Source of the DNA: Sclerodactyla briareus
Taxonomy: Eukaryota; Echinodermata; Holothuroidea; Dendrochirotida; Sclerodactylidae
Length of the DNA stretch: 64,000 nucleotides
Direction: 5' to 3'
Assembly (NCBI GenBank): GCA_026419785.1
Contig: JAODTK010002110.1
Coordinates: 1-64,000, forward strand
A model generated the notes under the pieces. It had not been told where the DNA came from and ran no database searches. It worked only from the letters and a program-made list of their open reading frames with translations. The translations under genes were made by a program, and so were the position numbers. Positions 1 through 11,839 of this stretch are shown piece by piece (position 1 is the first letter of the stretch; every line of letters begins with the position of its first letter).

Positions 1-127
1 ACGGAGACCAACATGAACAGGGTGGGGGGGGGGGGGGAGGGAGCGGAGAGGGGTACCGGGATGACAGAAATCCTTCTGCGGAAGCATGGCAGTGTTCCAA
101 CAATTTCGACGGGGATTGTTAGGTGCG

Positions 128-290
128 GTTGTCGGATGTTACGTTCACGGTGGGTTCGCATGTTAGGCGTTACGGTATCAGGTTCTCCACATCACCCGTT
201 GCGGCTGCATGGGTTCGATGTGAACTAAGTGTTACGTGTCAGGTTTTTCACATCTCCTGCTTGCTGCTGCATGGGTTTGCAGTGGGTAGG
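128..290. repeat. Short tandem repeat, 62-bp period
   Basis: Two adjacent diverged copies, starting at 167 and 229, share a block reading GTTACG..TCAGGTT..CACATC and then CTGCATGGGTT. A more degraded third piece lies just before, at 128-166. No coding role is visible. A 14-base G run sits nearby at 24-37. Confidence 0.6.
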
Positions 291-299
291 TGGCTCATG

Positions 300-3200
300 T
301 TAGGTGTTAGTTGTCTGAGCTCATAGAAAGACGTGTGAGCAGTGATGTGCCGTTTTTTCATATTATAGCATCTGTAGAATAGTCCGTCGATTTCATGAAT
401 CACGGTTGTCTGCTCGCCCCTTTCTGTTGCTTGGGTCGTTTTGATTCAAGAAATTCTTCTTGATGCAGTTTTGGGACAGTTTCCTGATGTGTACTTCCGT
501 AAACAATTTGAAGCACGCCTCTCTCTGTTCAGCATCTTTAATGAGCTCCCTCCCACAGGCAGTTGATCCTCGGCTGCAAGGTGAAAAAAACAGGCCTTAG
601 TTGGTTTTATATATCATCTATTTATGTTTCTTTAGTCTTATTGGGCAACTTTCGTCACATGACATTGAAATAAACACCTCCAAATAACAAGCCAAAGCCC
701 AAAAGGCCTGACTGGATCCTAACTTGTTCAAGCTGCGCATTGGTCAATTAACTTGCTTACAAGATTCACAATAAGGATCATGTAATACTACATATGGCCA
801 TCTTACATACCAAGTATGAACTGATCTATCCGGGTGAGGTCTCGATAACAAGCTAAATAGCCACAAAATATCAATTATTCACGATATCCATATGTTCCCC
901 CATGTTAGCCCGGCTACCCCAAGAAAAAGGCGGTCTTGTTATTCCATAAGAAAGCTACGCAACTCATTTCAACCTGATCAGGCATTCTGGAACTTATCGT
1001 ATTAACAAAGTTTTCAGACTTTTGATCTCTCCGGACTCAGAGACCCACACATTCACAGGACACTTCTATCCACACGAGCACCTTTAAAGGGACATGCGGT
1101 TGTCAGATTCCTCGATTGAGGATGAACCACATCTCTGCAACCCATGTGAGTGTGCAGGCATCTGAGGGTGATTCAGATGAAACATCACATAGGACAAACG
1201 TAAGACCCCCAGTGACTCTGATTGTTATACCCCTCTCAAATTCCACACATCCAAACGGAAGTGACACACACACCTACCATCTTCATGCCATAAATCAGAC
1301 GATTTGCAAGCAGAAACAAAGCACAACGAATTAAAATATATCCACCACCAAGTTCATGAAAATGCATATATTGGAGAATTGAGAATTTGAGAATTGAACA
1401 ATACTGAGATCCCATTTGCGCACAATGTCATAACTTAGATTTGTACAAACAGCTCCCGAACTAATTCTCAATGAACGAACCATTCATTGAAGTATAGGAA
1501 TCGTTGACTGGAACTTTGCTATGCAGCTCAACACAACATGTTAGCATAATACATTAACTATATAATATATATATATTCGACTAACAGACGATAGACCGAC
1601 CCAACGAATACTGGTAGTGACAATATGTTTTTCCCTGAATAAAATCTTGCGAGTGACAAAAAGGGCAGGGGCAACACCAGTTATGTGTAAATAAGACTTT
1701 GACATCAGTGACATCAATTCTCAAGTTAGTTTCTCTTTATATGAGGGCTGACGGATCGTTCATTTATCTATTGTTACTGACGAACAACGAAGTCATATTA
1801 ACGACGAGTGTTTTTTAGAAATGCCTCGGCTCTGTTATATAAATAATGAACGACCGAAAGTTTGCGGGAAAAGGACTCACCAAGATTTCGAAGTTACCGA
1901 CGATGAACAACGAAAGCGAGGCCCGCGCTCAGATAACGTTAAGATTGTGTGGTTGACAAGGATCGGAAGATGGGGAAAATATTCAGGTTCGGGTAAAATG
2001 CTGATCTAACCTACTGGTGAGATAACCAGGGAACAAAAAACCGGGTTCATGACTGGTTAGCTAGAGGTGAGCAGGATAGGACATGAACAAAATACACATG
2101 GAAATATTCAGCGAAACTCAAAATGGAATATTTACACCTTAGTATACAGTTATATACAAACTAATAATTCTAGTGTAAGACAAAACAGACTAACATTATC
2201 TTCAACTCACCCAAGATTCTTTGGAGACTCTTCGTCCTACACACGAGCAATAACAATATCCTTATTCTTTCCTTGTATTGCTTCGACATCTCCGAAGTAC
2301 AGCCCTAAACGAACTGAACCATAGAATTCTTATGATGTGAGTATTCTTATTCATGTATGAGACATGTCATTGAAATGTACGAAAATTTGATTTTTTTAAG
2401 AAAAATAGAAACACCTAAAAATGACATGTGTATCCAGTGTTCCAACGCATCTCTTATAGTAACTCTATGGAAAACTGTACACACTCCGTATCACGTATCC
2501 GTTTTCGATGTTGTTGATCGTAGGCCCATTTCATCGCTCAAAACAACGACCAACACTGGGAGAGTAGAGAGTCTCGGAAACTGTAGCAGGCCGCTGATCA
2601 GCCCAGTTGCCTATCCAATATGTAGCGTGAGTCAGCTTAAAGACAGGGCCTTCCAATACTAGTGCCATCAGTGAATTCAACGATCAATAATGCAGTCTTT
2701 CTTGTAGTAAAAAAGTTTAACATCGAAGGAACGAAAAAATGGGACTTCACCTGTTTGAAAAAAAAAATGTCCCCTGGCTAGAAAAAGATGATAATAGGTG
2801 CTTACTGGCCAGGAATGAACCTGTATACATAAATCATACTGCCGCTAATTATTCTGTAGACAAGCTGTGTGGACCAAATGCCTTTGAGTCGTTCATCATA
2901 TGACAGGAATTCCATGTGAAAGATCAACTTCGTAGAATACACTCCCGACTGTCTGTCGTAATTTCTTGATCCAATAACAGGATAGAAATTTATCCCTCAA
3001 ACATATTTCTATCCTCAAATACGACAATCCTGGGGAGGCATACTAACCAGTCGGGGTGTTGATTCTCTCTTCCAGCCGCTTGGTCTGTGCAGAGTATGGC
3101 GAGATAATGGCTATTGAGATATCGGGTAGCCTCTGTCGGTCGACGCACTCAACGAGCTCCGCACGACCTCAACCTCACTCATTGAAGAAGTCGCTGGGGG

Positions 3201-3300
3201 TGGGGGGCAAAAATGACAAAAGAGAGGCAGTCTTTAGTATGGTTTCTAGGATAATCCATCAGCGGGGGGGGTTTGCTGCATACAAAATTATATAAAGAAG
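300..3300. other. Non-coding stretch, no gene seen
   Basis: About 3 kb of AT-leaning sequence. Short ORFs occur on both strands, but none has protein-like composition, splice sites or a recognisable motif. The only structure I can name is the satellite-related fragment at 770-1050. Confidence 0.5.
770..1050 (+). repeat. Isolated, diverged copy of the ~310-bp satellite
   Basis: It carries, in order, the landmarks of the satellite at 5.0-7.4 kb: an AGGATCATGTA-like block, ACATACCAAGTATGA, a CATCC-type block, ACAAGCT, AAAATATCAAT, CCATAAGAAAGCTAC, then TTTCAACCTGATCAGGCATTCTGG. The clustered TGACCT half-sites are mostly lost. It is an old dispersed unit outside the array. Confidence 0.65.
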
Positions 3301-3318
3301 AACCAGAAAGCCAGAAGA

Positions 3319-4980
3319 CTTAGTGATTCCTTGACTCTTCCTGACGACCTATAACCAGACACACGGGCAAATGAGAGAACGTACAGCTCATATGGGAAAA
3401 CATAAGTCTGGCACCAAATTTCTCATTTCCCCAACCAACCAATAGGGTTCACTGTACTCTTGAAAAGAACGCTTTACACACTGAATTCAGGGTTTCAGAA
3501 TTTGACTTGGTGACCTCATGACCTTTGACCAAACCTCAAAACGATAGGTTCATGTAATCATCTTGGGGATACAACATGCCAAGTATGAGCTTCATCCATC
3601 CAGGTGGTGTCGAGTTATCGTGTTCACAAGGTGGGCGTCACATACGCACAAACACTGTCATGATGACTGCATAGATTCTTCTGACTTCTGACGTCAAGGA
3701 ATTAAAAAGGAGTGTCTGGGGCACACCCTGCGAACTGCGCTAAGCTGCGGGGCCTGGGATCCCTACTCCTCGGCTCAGACACAGGGCTCTTATGGATGAT
3801 GGAGGTAGGGTTGCCTGGGAGGCCGCTCAGTCCTAACCCAGTAGGACACAAGGTACCTCCTAAAGGTGTGGAAACGAATGGAACGGGAACACGACGCGAA
3901 TGGAACGCGAAGAAGGAACGGACAGCACTCAGCCTTAGATAAGTACGCGCCCATCCGACCTGTCCCAATTACTCTGGGTTCCCTGCAGCCAGTTTTGAAT
4001 TTTTTGTCAGTGAAGAAACCAACGGGACTCGTTGATTCCACAACCTCTGAGTTCCAAACATTATTATTAAGACGTGATGATTATGACAGAGGATGAAACT
4101 TACCGGTGACGATACCAAACCAGAGCCAAGAGGCTTAGTGATTCCTTGACATCGTTATGGCAACCATAGCCAGACACAGGAACAAATAGGAGAAAGTAAC
4201 AGTCATTATGGGCAACCCTAACGTTGGCAAAATTTCTCATTTCCCCAACCAACCAATAGGGTTCACTGTACTCTTGAAAAGAAGCTACACACTGAATTTC
4301 AGGGTTTCAGACTTTGACCTCTGGTGACCTCAGATGACTTTGACCAAACCTCAAAACGATAGGGTTCATGTAATCATCTTGGGGAATACCACATGCAAGT
4401 ATGAGCTTCATCCATCCAGGTGGTGTCGAGTTATCGTGTTCACAAGGTGGGCGTCACATACGCACAAACACTGTCATGATGACTGCATAGATTCTTCTGA
4501 CTTCTGACGTCAAGGAATTAAAAAGGAGTGTCTGGGGCACACCCTGCGAACTGCGCTAAGCTGCGGGGCTTGGGATCCCGACTCCTCGGCACTTTTTAGC
4601 CTACCTGCTTCTTGATGATGGAGGTAGGGTTGCCTGGGAGGCCGCTCAGTCCTAACCCAGTAGGAACACCAGGAATCATCCCAGGTGTGGAAACGAATGG
4701 AACGGAACACGACGAGAATGGAACCGCGGAAGGAATGGAACGCGACAGCACTCAGCCTTAGATAAGTACGCGCCCATCCGACCTGTCCCAATTACTCTGG
4801 GTTCCCTGCAGCCAGTTTTGAATTTTTTGTCAGTGAAGAAACCAACGGGACTCGTTGATTCCACAACCTCTGAGTTCCAAACATTATTATTAAGACGTGA
4901 TGATTATGACGAGGATTGAAAAATTAACGGTGGACGATACCAACCAAGAAAGCCAAGAGGCTTAGTGATTCCTTGACTGC
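3319..4980. repeat. Tandem duplication, ~815/827-bp units
   Basis: The string CTTAGTGATTCCTTGAC recurs at 3319, 4134 and 4961, giving units of 815 and 827 bp and the start of a third. Both full units share long near-identical tracts, such as the blocks beginning AAGGAGTGTCTGGGGCAC (about 3709 and 4523) and GATAAGTACGCGCCCATCC (about 3939 and 4760). They differ by small indels and by a rearranged patch near 3775 and 4595. Each unit contains a diverged piece of the ~310-bp satellite (around 3500-3640 and 4300-4460), so the larger unit captured a satellite monomer before duplicating. The overlapping ORFs of 60-90 codons recur only because the DNA is repeated. Confidence 0.85.
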
Positions 4981-4989
4981 CTTCATACC

Positions 4990-7385
4990 TTTCACTTAAA
5001 AATTGTAACCTCAAGATAACCTTTGACCTGACTCCAAGGAAATTGTGGATTACAGACTGAGAATCGGTGGGTACTTATAGATACTTTCAAGCATGGAATA
5101 GCATAACATCAACTTTGATCTCTCCCCGAGGCGCCAATTACCTTGCTGACTGACCCCAAAACATAGCGCTGGTTCTTTTAAGATGAACCACTACCAAGCA
5201 GACTTACGGGTTACTAAGCGAAATTGGTACGGTGTATGAAAAGTCGGATTGTCACAATTCGTTAATCTCTCCCCAAAAATTGACTCCAGTTTACACCAAC
5301 ATTGATGGGGTATGTGCGCCCAATAGAAGAGCGCTACAAATTTCAACCTGATCAGACCAGGCATTCGGTACTTATTGTGTTGTGCAAGATTTTCAGAATT
5401 TCCCCTCTAATGATCTCAGAGGACCTTTGACCTGACCTCGAAACAATAGGGATCATGTATTAACAACGGGAAACCTACATACCAAGTATGAGCTTCATCC
5501 ATCCAGGTGGGGTGGGGTTATGCTCTTCACAAGCTAAAATTTCCCCAAAGCTCAATTTTACACATTTCCCAGTTTTTTCTAACAGTACTGCTGGTCTGCA
5601 CCAAAAAACAATAGGGTGCTTGTACTCCCCATAAGAAAGCTACACCACCAATTTCAACTCGATTGGACAAGCAATCTGGACTTAACCTCTTCAAAAGAAA
5701 TTTCAGAACTTTTACCTCTAATGACCTCAGATGACCTTTGACCTGACCCCAAAACAATAGAGGTCGTGTACTCATAACGGGGAACCCACATACCGAGTAT
5801 GAGCTTCATCCATCCAGGTGGGGTGGGGTTATGCTCTTCACAAGCTGAAATTGGCCAAAATATCAATTTTTCAATTTTCTCCCAGAACGACCCTGGTCTG
5901 CACCAAACCCAGTAGGGCCTTGTACTCCCCATAAGAAAGCTACACACCAATTTCAACTTGATTGGACCAACTATTTCTGAACTTAATCCTCTTCTCAAGA
6001 TGTTATGACTTTGACCTTTAATTACCTCAGATGACCTTTGACCTGACCTCGAAACAATAGGGATCATGTACTCATAATGGAGAACCCACATAGCAGGTAT
6101 GAGCTTTATCCATCCATGTGGGGTTGAGTTATGCTCTTCACAAGCTGAAATTGGCCAAAATATCAATTTTTCACAATTTTTCAATCCTTTGCCCGAAATA
6201 ACCTCTGAGCTACACCAAAAGCAATAGGGTGATTGTACTCCCATAAGAAAGCTACACACCAAATTTCAACTTGATTTGACCAAGCGTTCTGGACTCATCC
6301 TCTCCAAGAAGGATTTTCAGACTTTGACCTACAATGACCTCAGATGACCTTTGACCTGACCCCAAAACAATTGAGATCGTAACTCATAATGGGGAACTCA
6401 CATACAAGTATGAGCTTCATCCATCCAGGTGGGGCCTAGTTGCCTCTTTCACAAGCTGAAATTGGCCAAAATATCAATTTTTCACAATTTTTCAATCCTT
6501 TGCCCGAAATAACCTCTGATATCCCCAAAAGCAATAGGGTTGCTTGTACTCCCCATAAGAAAGCTACACACCAAATTTCAACTTGATTTGACAAGCGTTA
6601 GGGACTCATCGTGTTAAGAAGATTGTCAGACTTTGACCTACAATGACCTCAGATGACCTTTGACCTGACCCTAAAACAATAGGGATCATGTACTCATTAT
6701 GGGGAACCCACATACCAAGTACGAGCGTCATCCATCCAGGTGAGGGCTAGTTATCCTCTTCACAAGCTGAAATTGGCCAAAATATCAATTTTTCAATTTT
6801 CTCCAAAATGACCCCTGGTCTGCACCAATCCCAATGGGGCACTTGCACTCCCCATAAGAAAGCTACACACCAAATTTCAACTTGATTGGACTAAGCACTC
6901 TGGACTTATCCTCTTCACAAGATTGTCGGGACTATGGGGGGGGGGGGGAACATCTAATGACCTCAGATGACCTTTGACCTGACCCTAAAACAATAGGGAT
7001 CATGTACTCATAATGGAGAACCCACATAGCAGGTATGAGCTTTATCCATCCATGTGGGGTTGAGTTATGTCTTCACAAGCTGGAATGCCCAAAATATCTA
7101 TTTCTCACAATTTTTCAATCTCTTGCCCAAAATGACTCCTGGTCTGCATCAAAAACAATAGGGTGCGTGTACTCCTCATAAGAAAGCTACACACCAAATT
7201 TCAACTTGATTGGACCAAGCCCAATCTGAACGACCCTTCTTACAAGATTTTCAGACTTTGACCTAGATGACGGAAGAGATCGACCTGAACACAAAACAAT
7301 AGGGATCATGTACTCATTATGGGGGAACCACATACCAAGTCTGAGCTTCGTCCATTCAAAGTGAAGTTCCGAATTATTCCTCTCA
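4990..7385 (+). repeat. Satellite array, ~300-314-bp monomer, about seven units
   Basis: The anchor GACCTTTGACCTGACC starts at 5422, 5733, 6033, 6346, 6655 and 6969, with a degraded one near 7269. The spacings are 311, 300, 313, 309, 314 and 300 bp. A diverged leading unit lies near 5013. Every monomer has the same order: a TGACCT cluster, CAATAGGGATCATGTACTC, ACATACCAAGTATGAGCTTC, CATCCATCCAGGTGGGG, CTTCACAAGCTGAAATTGG, AAAATATCAATTTTTCA, a CTGCACCAAA block, CCATAAGAAAGCTACACACC and TTTCAACTTGATTGGAC. The 202-residue minus-strand ORF at 5654-6262 is a by-product of monomer periodicity and is not called as a gene. Confidence 0.9.
6325..6357. promoter_or_regulatory. Cluster of nuclear-receptor-type half-sites (DR4-DR4-DR1) in a satellite monomer
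   Basis: Four TGACCT half-sites (AGGTCA on the other strand) lie at 6325, 6335, 6345 and 6352, with spacers of 4, 4 and 1 bases. The last pair is a perfect direct repeat with one-base spacing, TGACCTTTGACCT. That perfect DR1 string also occurs at 5732, 6032, 6654 and 6968 in other monomers. AGGTCA direct repeats spaced by one base are classic sites for RXR, HNF4, COUP-TF and PPAR-type receptors. Spacing of four is classic for TR and LXR-type dimers. Whether these copies bind anything is inference. Confidence 0.45.
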
Positions 7386-7654
7386 CAAGCCAGCGTTCAC
7401 AAGCCACCCCACATACATATCATATCCACCAACACACTGTCCATGCCAGCAATGATTCCTCCCTGACTAGAGTAGAGGAATCAATAAATGGGTAACTAGG
7501 TAGGAAAAGAAACATTTGGCTGGATAATATCAAACAAAAAAATGTAAAAAATTTATTTTTGAGGGGCGACTCATTTCAATACTTTTCACAACAAGGATTC
7601 TGATTATTCACCTTTGATAACATACAGTTTATTTAAAAAAAAATCTCATCACAA
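7386..7654. other. Spacer between satellite array and dispersed repeat
   Basis: AT-rich sequence with no ORF or repeat that I recognise. Confidence 0.4.
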
Positions 7655-8960
7655 ATAAGCCACCATGTCTCAAAACATCAGCCATACCGCATACAGTCTT
7701 TAGAGGCTGGCAGGGGAAATGTGATTATTGACAGTTTTCGAGGACCTTGCGTGACCTATTATGACATAAGGGTTCCTATGGTTATTGTTACACTTGGAAA
7801 TATGCAGCATGTCCCAATTTCAGCCACTTCGCACACAGTCATCAGAAGTTGTTGCAGAAAAGGTTAATATTTGGCAGTTGTTGACGGAATGACCTTTGAT
7901 GACATGACGTTCCTATGAGAAATGCTTGCCTCGATGTGATGTACCAAGCCCCCACCTAAAAGCATTGTGTAATCAAATACACACACCCTATGCTATTCGC
8001 CCGAAAGGTATCAAAACCGACACTTCCACCCCTTGTAACGTGAAGACCAGGTGTCAGATTCGAAGTGGAATGGTTTCGCTTATGTAGCACACAGAGCTCT
8101 ATCAACATATCCAAAAATTAACCGTGTTATTCGTTGCCCGTAACTCCTAAAATAGGCACATTTTCTTAAGACTCCACCTTTGACCTCGTCATTAGATGTT
8201 GTTGATCCACCGAATCTAAAAATTACCATGACAAATCTCTACGAACACCCGAAATACACTAATTCAATTGTTATGTCCTTTCAACGAAACTTCGAAAAAA
8301 TTGCATAATTTATGCAAACTTAGTCACATTAAATGACACTGTTGTTAAATTGATCAGGATTGAAAGTGTACCATCTCCACCAAGTTTCATGGAATTCAAC
8401 CAACTTTTAAATCTGCATAAATTATGACAAATTGCGACTACAAATTGCAAATTAGTCACATTAAACGACCTCTGTTGACCTCGTCTCTACTGTTATTCAT
8501 CGAAACTATAAATAAACCATCTCCACCGCGTTCATGAAAATCCAACCAACCAAAAATCGCATGAATCATGCAAATTAGACTACTTAATTAGCACATATAT
8601 ATTTGCAGAAAAATTCAATCAGTTCATCTACACTTCATAGTTGTTATATATGCTCAACTGCATCACCAAAACATCCATCGATCAGGTGATATCTTGTACA
8701 GAAATTTCCGGGCCAGTTTTCATTAAATATGCAAATTTATGCGAATGAGGGAGTATGGTAATTCGGGACGGGCGAGAGAGGTACATCGACACAATCGTCA
8801 CCATTTACCTCCACACAGCGTGGACAGCACATGATGGCTTCGACGGTTTAGGAGTATCGTACAGCACTAAGGGACAGACAGACAGACAGACCCACAAAAC
8901 AAAGTGTCACTACGTCTCTCCTTTTGAGCAAAAGTTCAGGCGAGAAAAAAAAACACTTTC
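7655..8960 (+). repeat. Large dispersed repeat, copy 1
   Basis: Collinear and same-strand with 52440-54045. Shared landmarks in order: CATACAGTCTTT, ACCAAGC/ACCAAACCC, GTATCAAA.CCGAC, GAAGACCA, TATGTAGCACACAGAGCTCT, ATCCAAAAATTAAC, AAAATTACCATGACAAATCTC, CATGAAAATCCAACCAA, TTAATTAGCACATAT, TCAGTTCATCTACA, ATATCTTGTACA, a GACA tetranucleotide run (about 8875-8893) and AAGTTCAGGCGAGA. Several internal segments repeat a GCATAAATTATGCAAATT theme. No intact ORF is present, so it is non-autonomous or decayed. I cannot name the family. Confidence 0.75.
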
Positions 8961-9870
8961 AATTCATCGCTTTCCAATGTGGAAAAACGTCAGCAGATTT
9001 AATTTAGTGGCCACTTATGGGTTTTTTTTGTTGGGAGGGGGGGGGGGGGGAGGGGGGGGGGAGGAGGGGACCCCTGGAAGTAGGTTGCGACGTCATGGCT
9101 CAGTAGATGGTGGTCTCGAGACATGCGGCATCAAGGTTGCTGACTTTGAGTCAATCCTTAGTAGCAGCCATTGGTTATGGGGTGAAATTGCGAAGGTTCT
9201 ACCAGCTTAACCAGCCCTACAAGAGGGAATAGAAAATAGTCTCACCCATCGGAGGTTTCAGTCTCTTTGCTATCCAGGAGGTTGAATACGAGGTAGGGCA
9301 TCAGAACGAAGTCATCTTTTATGCTGGAGTTATGGCTGTGTGGGAATGTAATATTACAATATACCAGTGGCGCAGTAGCTCACCCGTTAGTTTAATTCGT
9401 AATAGCTCTTTGAGTGATACTGCAAAATTATCGTAATAATCACTAGGAATTCCTGACCTGATATTCGCAAATGCCTCGTATATACCATTGGTCTAAAGTA
9501 AAGTAATACTACTGAGTTGTTAGGAAAACATCTCTATCGTATCGTTCAACCCCCGACCAACTACTACAAAGACAACCCAACTTAAAAGAAAAAGAAACAT
9601 TTGTTAACAGTTCAAGGAGGTGCCTGTCGAGGTGCTGAATAGTGGAGAGGAGCGGCATAGGTGCGGATCTGGCCATGGATACTGTCCTTTTCGTAATTGC
9701 GAAATCCTCTACTAGGTACACAGAATGAGGACCTGTCTATTCAGCGGTATATAAGTGAGAGTACTCACACACAAACCGACACCTGCTTCTCTCCTATCCT
9801 TCGTCCCTTCATACCCGCACGGTCCCTAGTGTTGAATGGCCAGTGAGAAGGCAACATTCATATTTTGTTT
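8961..9870. other. Non-coding spacer with G-rich run
   Basis: It contains an interrupted G run at 9034-9069 with quadruplex potential. The remainder shows no recognisable gene. The minus ORF at 9509-9721 has no family motif that I can see. Confidence 0.4.
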
Positions 9871-9877
9871 TATCAAA

Positions 9878-10905
9878 CTAATTGATAAGACCAGCCAAAA
9901 CCACACAGGAGTCGGAATTGTGTTTGTTTAGGTGGTAACTCAAACGCTCTACCAACTTGTTTCGGCTGGTTGAGAACTCGTGAGAAGAATTGGGCATATG
10001 TGCTATTGTCAGATTACAAAAACCCAAGATATCATTAGCACCGAAATTCAACCAAAACATAATAATTTACATGGAATGTCATATTTTGTTCTTCTCGCCT
10101 CCTGAGGCTTTCTTACTTGGGGTTCTAAATATCAGTAAACTTTTGACTCATTGTAGTGGTATTCTTGCATTGAGAGCACACAGGCCGACAACGTCGAACA
10201 CCTTACCTGGCATTGCGAATCTCATCATTGTAAAAAAATCATTAGGGAATCTGAATATCTCTTGTGGCAGGCGTTGCTGCTCTGTAGATTTGGACTGGGT
10301 GACTTGAAGTTGCTCGGAAATCCCTTCCGCAGACGAACAAACAGAGACTGAGTCAACTTCAAACGTCTTGGAAACCTTGTAAAACAGAAGATAACCGTGA
10401 GAATGTTATCTCAATTTCATATCCACGGGGAAATGTAGATGGACTACAACTTGGATAGCGTGCAGTAAAATATTCTTTCATAACGACCAAAGTTGGATCT
10501 CCCGATCAATTCAGTGACATGGAGACCCGAACAAAAAAAAGTATATTGGTGCATGCTGCTCACCCGGGATGGCATGAAGGGTGGGGCATAAATAGAAGCC
10601 ACATCGGAGGACGCAATGCCCACAAGATGTAGGCGATAGAAAATCGAGAGTGCTGAAACGAATGGTGCGCAAGACTTAGCAGAGGAAGTCGAAGAATCAT
10701 TTACCATGTCGGATGGACTCCTCCCCCAAACGTGGAAACAGTACTCCAGTTGGGGCGCGTATATGCTTATAGAGCCGAGCAGATGGAACAGGCTCAAAGT
10801 AGTTTCGAGAAGTAGTAAGCATGAGTAAGTACGACTTCGACTAAGATGCCGTTTAGCTATAGAAGATGGCTGAGTATTACTGAGCATGACTGGGGTGGGC
10901 ATGTC
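9878..10905 (-). mobile_element. LINE remnant, C-terminal end of a reverse transcriptase ORF
   Basis: The best part is the minus ORF 10902-10444. It contains a LEYCFHVWGRSPS-like block (residues about 52-64), then ALSIFYRLHLVG and SSDVASIYAPPFMPSR, and ends in a degraded Phe-Gly-Arg region. LINE reverse transcriptases of the Jockey/CR1 groups have this order after the palm domain: LEYCSHVWGG, a Leu/Ile-rich helix, LS-LSLFYR, a proline-rich PP..PSR, and a terminal W.S/NLP. The downstream continuation to about 9878 is broken into short frames. No endonuclease or palm motifs are visible upstream, so this is a 5'-truncated dead copy. Confidence 0.6.
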
Positions 10906-11696
10906 AGAAGGGGCATTCGTTAAGAGGCACGGGTGACAGCCGGTGACAGTCTTACCTGACTGATTGTTCTATGAGTCAGTTCTTTTGGATCGCCCGCCAT
11001 TACCAATTTCGTCACAGCACTGTACAGTAGAAGAATAGTATCCACCTCAAGACACTGACAGGCCTGTGAATGTACAGAAATATTGAGAACAATGAAACCG
11101 CCGAGTCCTGGTCTCCCCCGCTGCTCAGTCGTGTTTGTCTCTCTGATATTGAAGGGGCAATATGCCTACCTCGTCGCTTGGGCTGATCGCTAAACACACC
11201 TTCAGTTGGTTCCGTTTCGGAGTGGAAAAAGAAAAAAAAACTCACCTCTACCCCAGCAAACGCACAACGTTTGAAAATATTTTAACATGTTTGCCAAATG
11301 TTTTTAGAACTTTTTAGTATTTTTATTGAGTTACACAAATGGTAGGAGAATGTTTCTGAAACGTCTTACAAAACATTTTGCCAAAACGTTTTGGAAACTT
11401 TTCTTCAAAAAATCAACATCTGAAATTGCTCTCAAAAGGTTCTGGTGACAATTTTTTTTGGTAAAAATGTTCCTCACAAATGCTCTCAAAATATATTATC
11501 AAAACTTTTTTGAATGGTATTAAAAGTTGTCATAACATTTATGTTCTCACCTATAACTTTCTTCATCAACTTTCTCAATCATTCCGAAATTTGTTTATTA
11601 AAATTAACACACTTTTTAAACTCAAACTTCCATTCGATGTTGCTGTAAATAAACATAATCCCACTGAAAATCGTTCTTAACTCTCTAGGAACGCGG
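10906..11696. other. AT-rich spacer, no gene seen
   Basis: Sequence from about 11270 is very AT-rich and contains repeated AAAACTTTT/AAAACGTTTT-type words. The minus ORF at 11012-11245 is unrecognised. Confidence 0.4.
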
Positions 11697-11734
11697 TATA
11701 TATATATATATAGATATATATATATATATTATAT

Positions 11735-11782
<48 letters not shown>

Positions 11783-11839
11783 ATATTATATATATATAAT
11801 ATATATATATATAATATATAATATATATATATATATATA
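11697..11839. repeat. AT dinucleotide microsatellite
   Basis: About 140 bp of TA/AT dinucleotides with periodic single-base phase slips (TATAATAT). It is self-complementary, so cruciform and assembly ambiguity are both likely. Confidence 0.95.

Noticed and set aside
5654..6262. 202-codon minus ORF in the satellite array
   Set aside because: Its internal sequence repeats with the monomer period, and both halves encode the same phrases (HYEY, SEVI..). It is satellite-derived.
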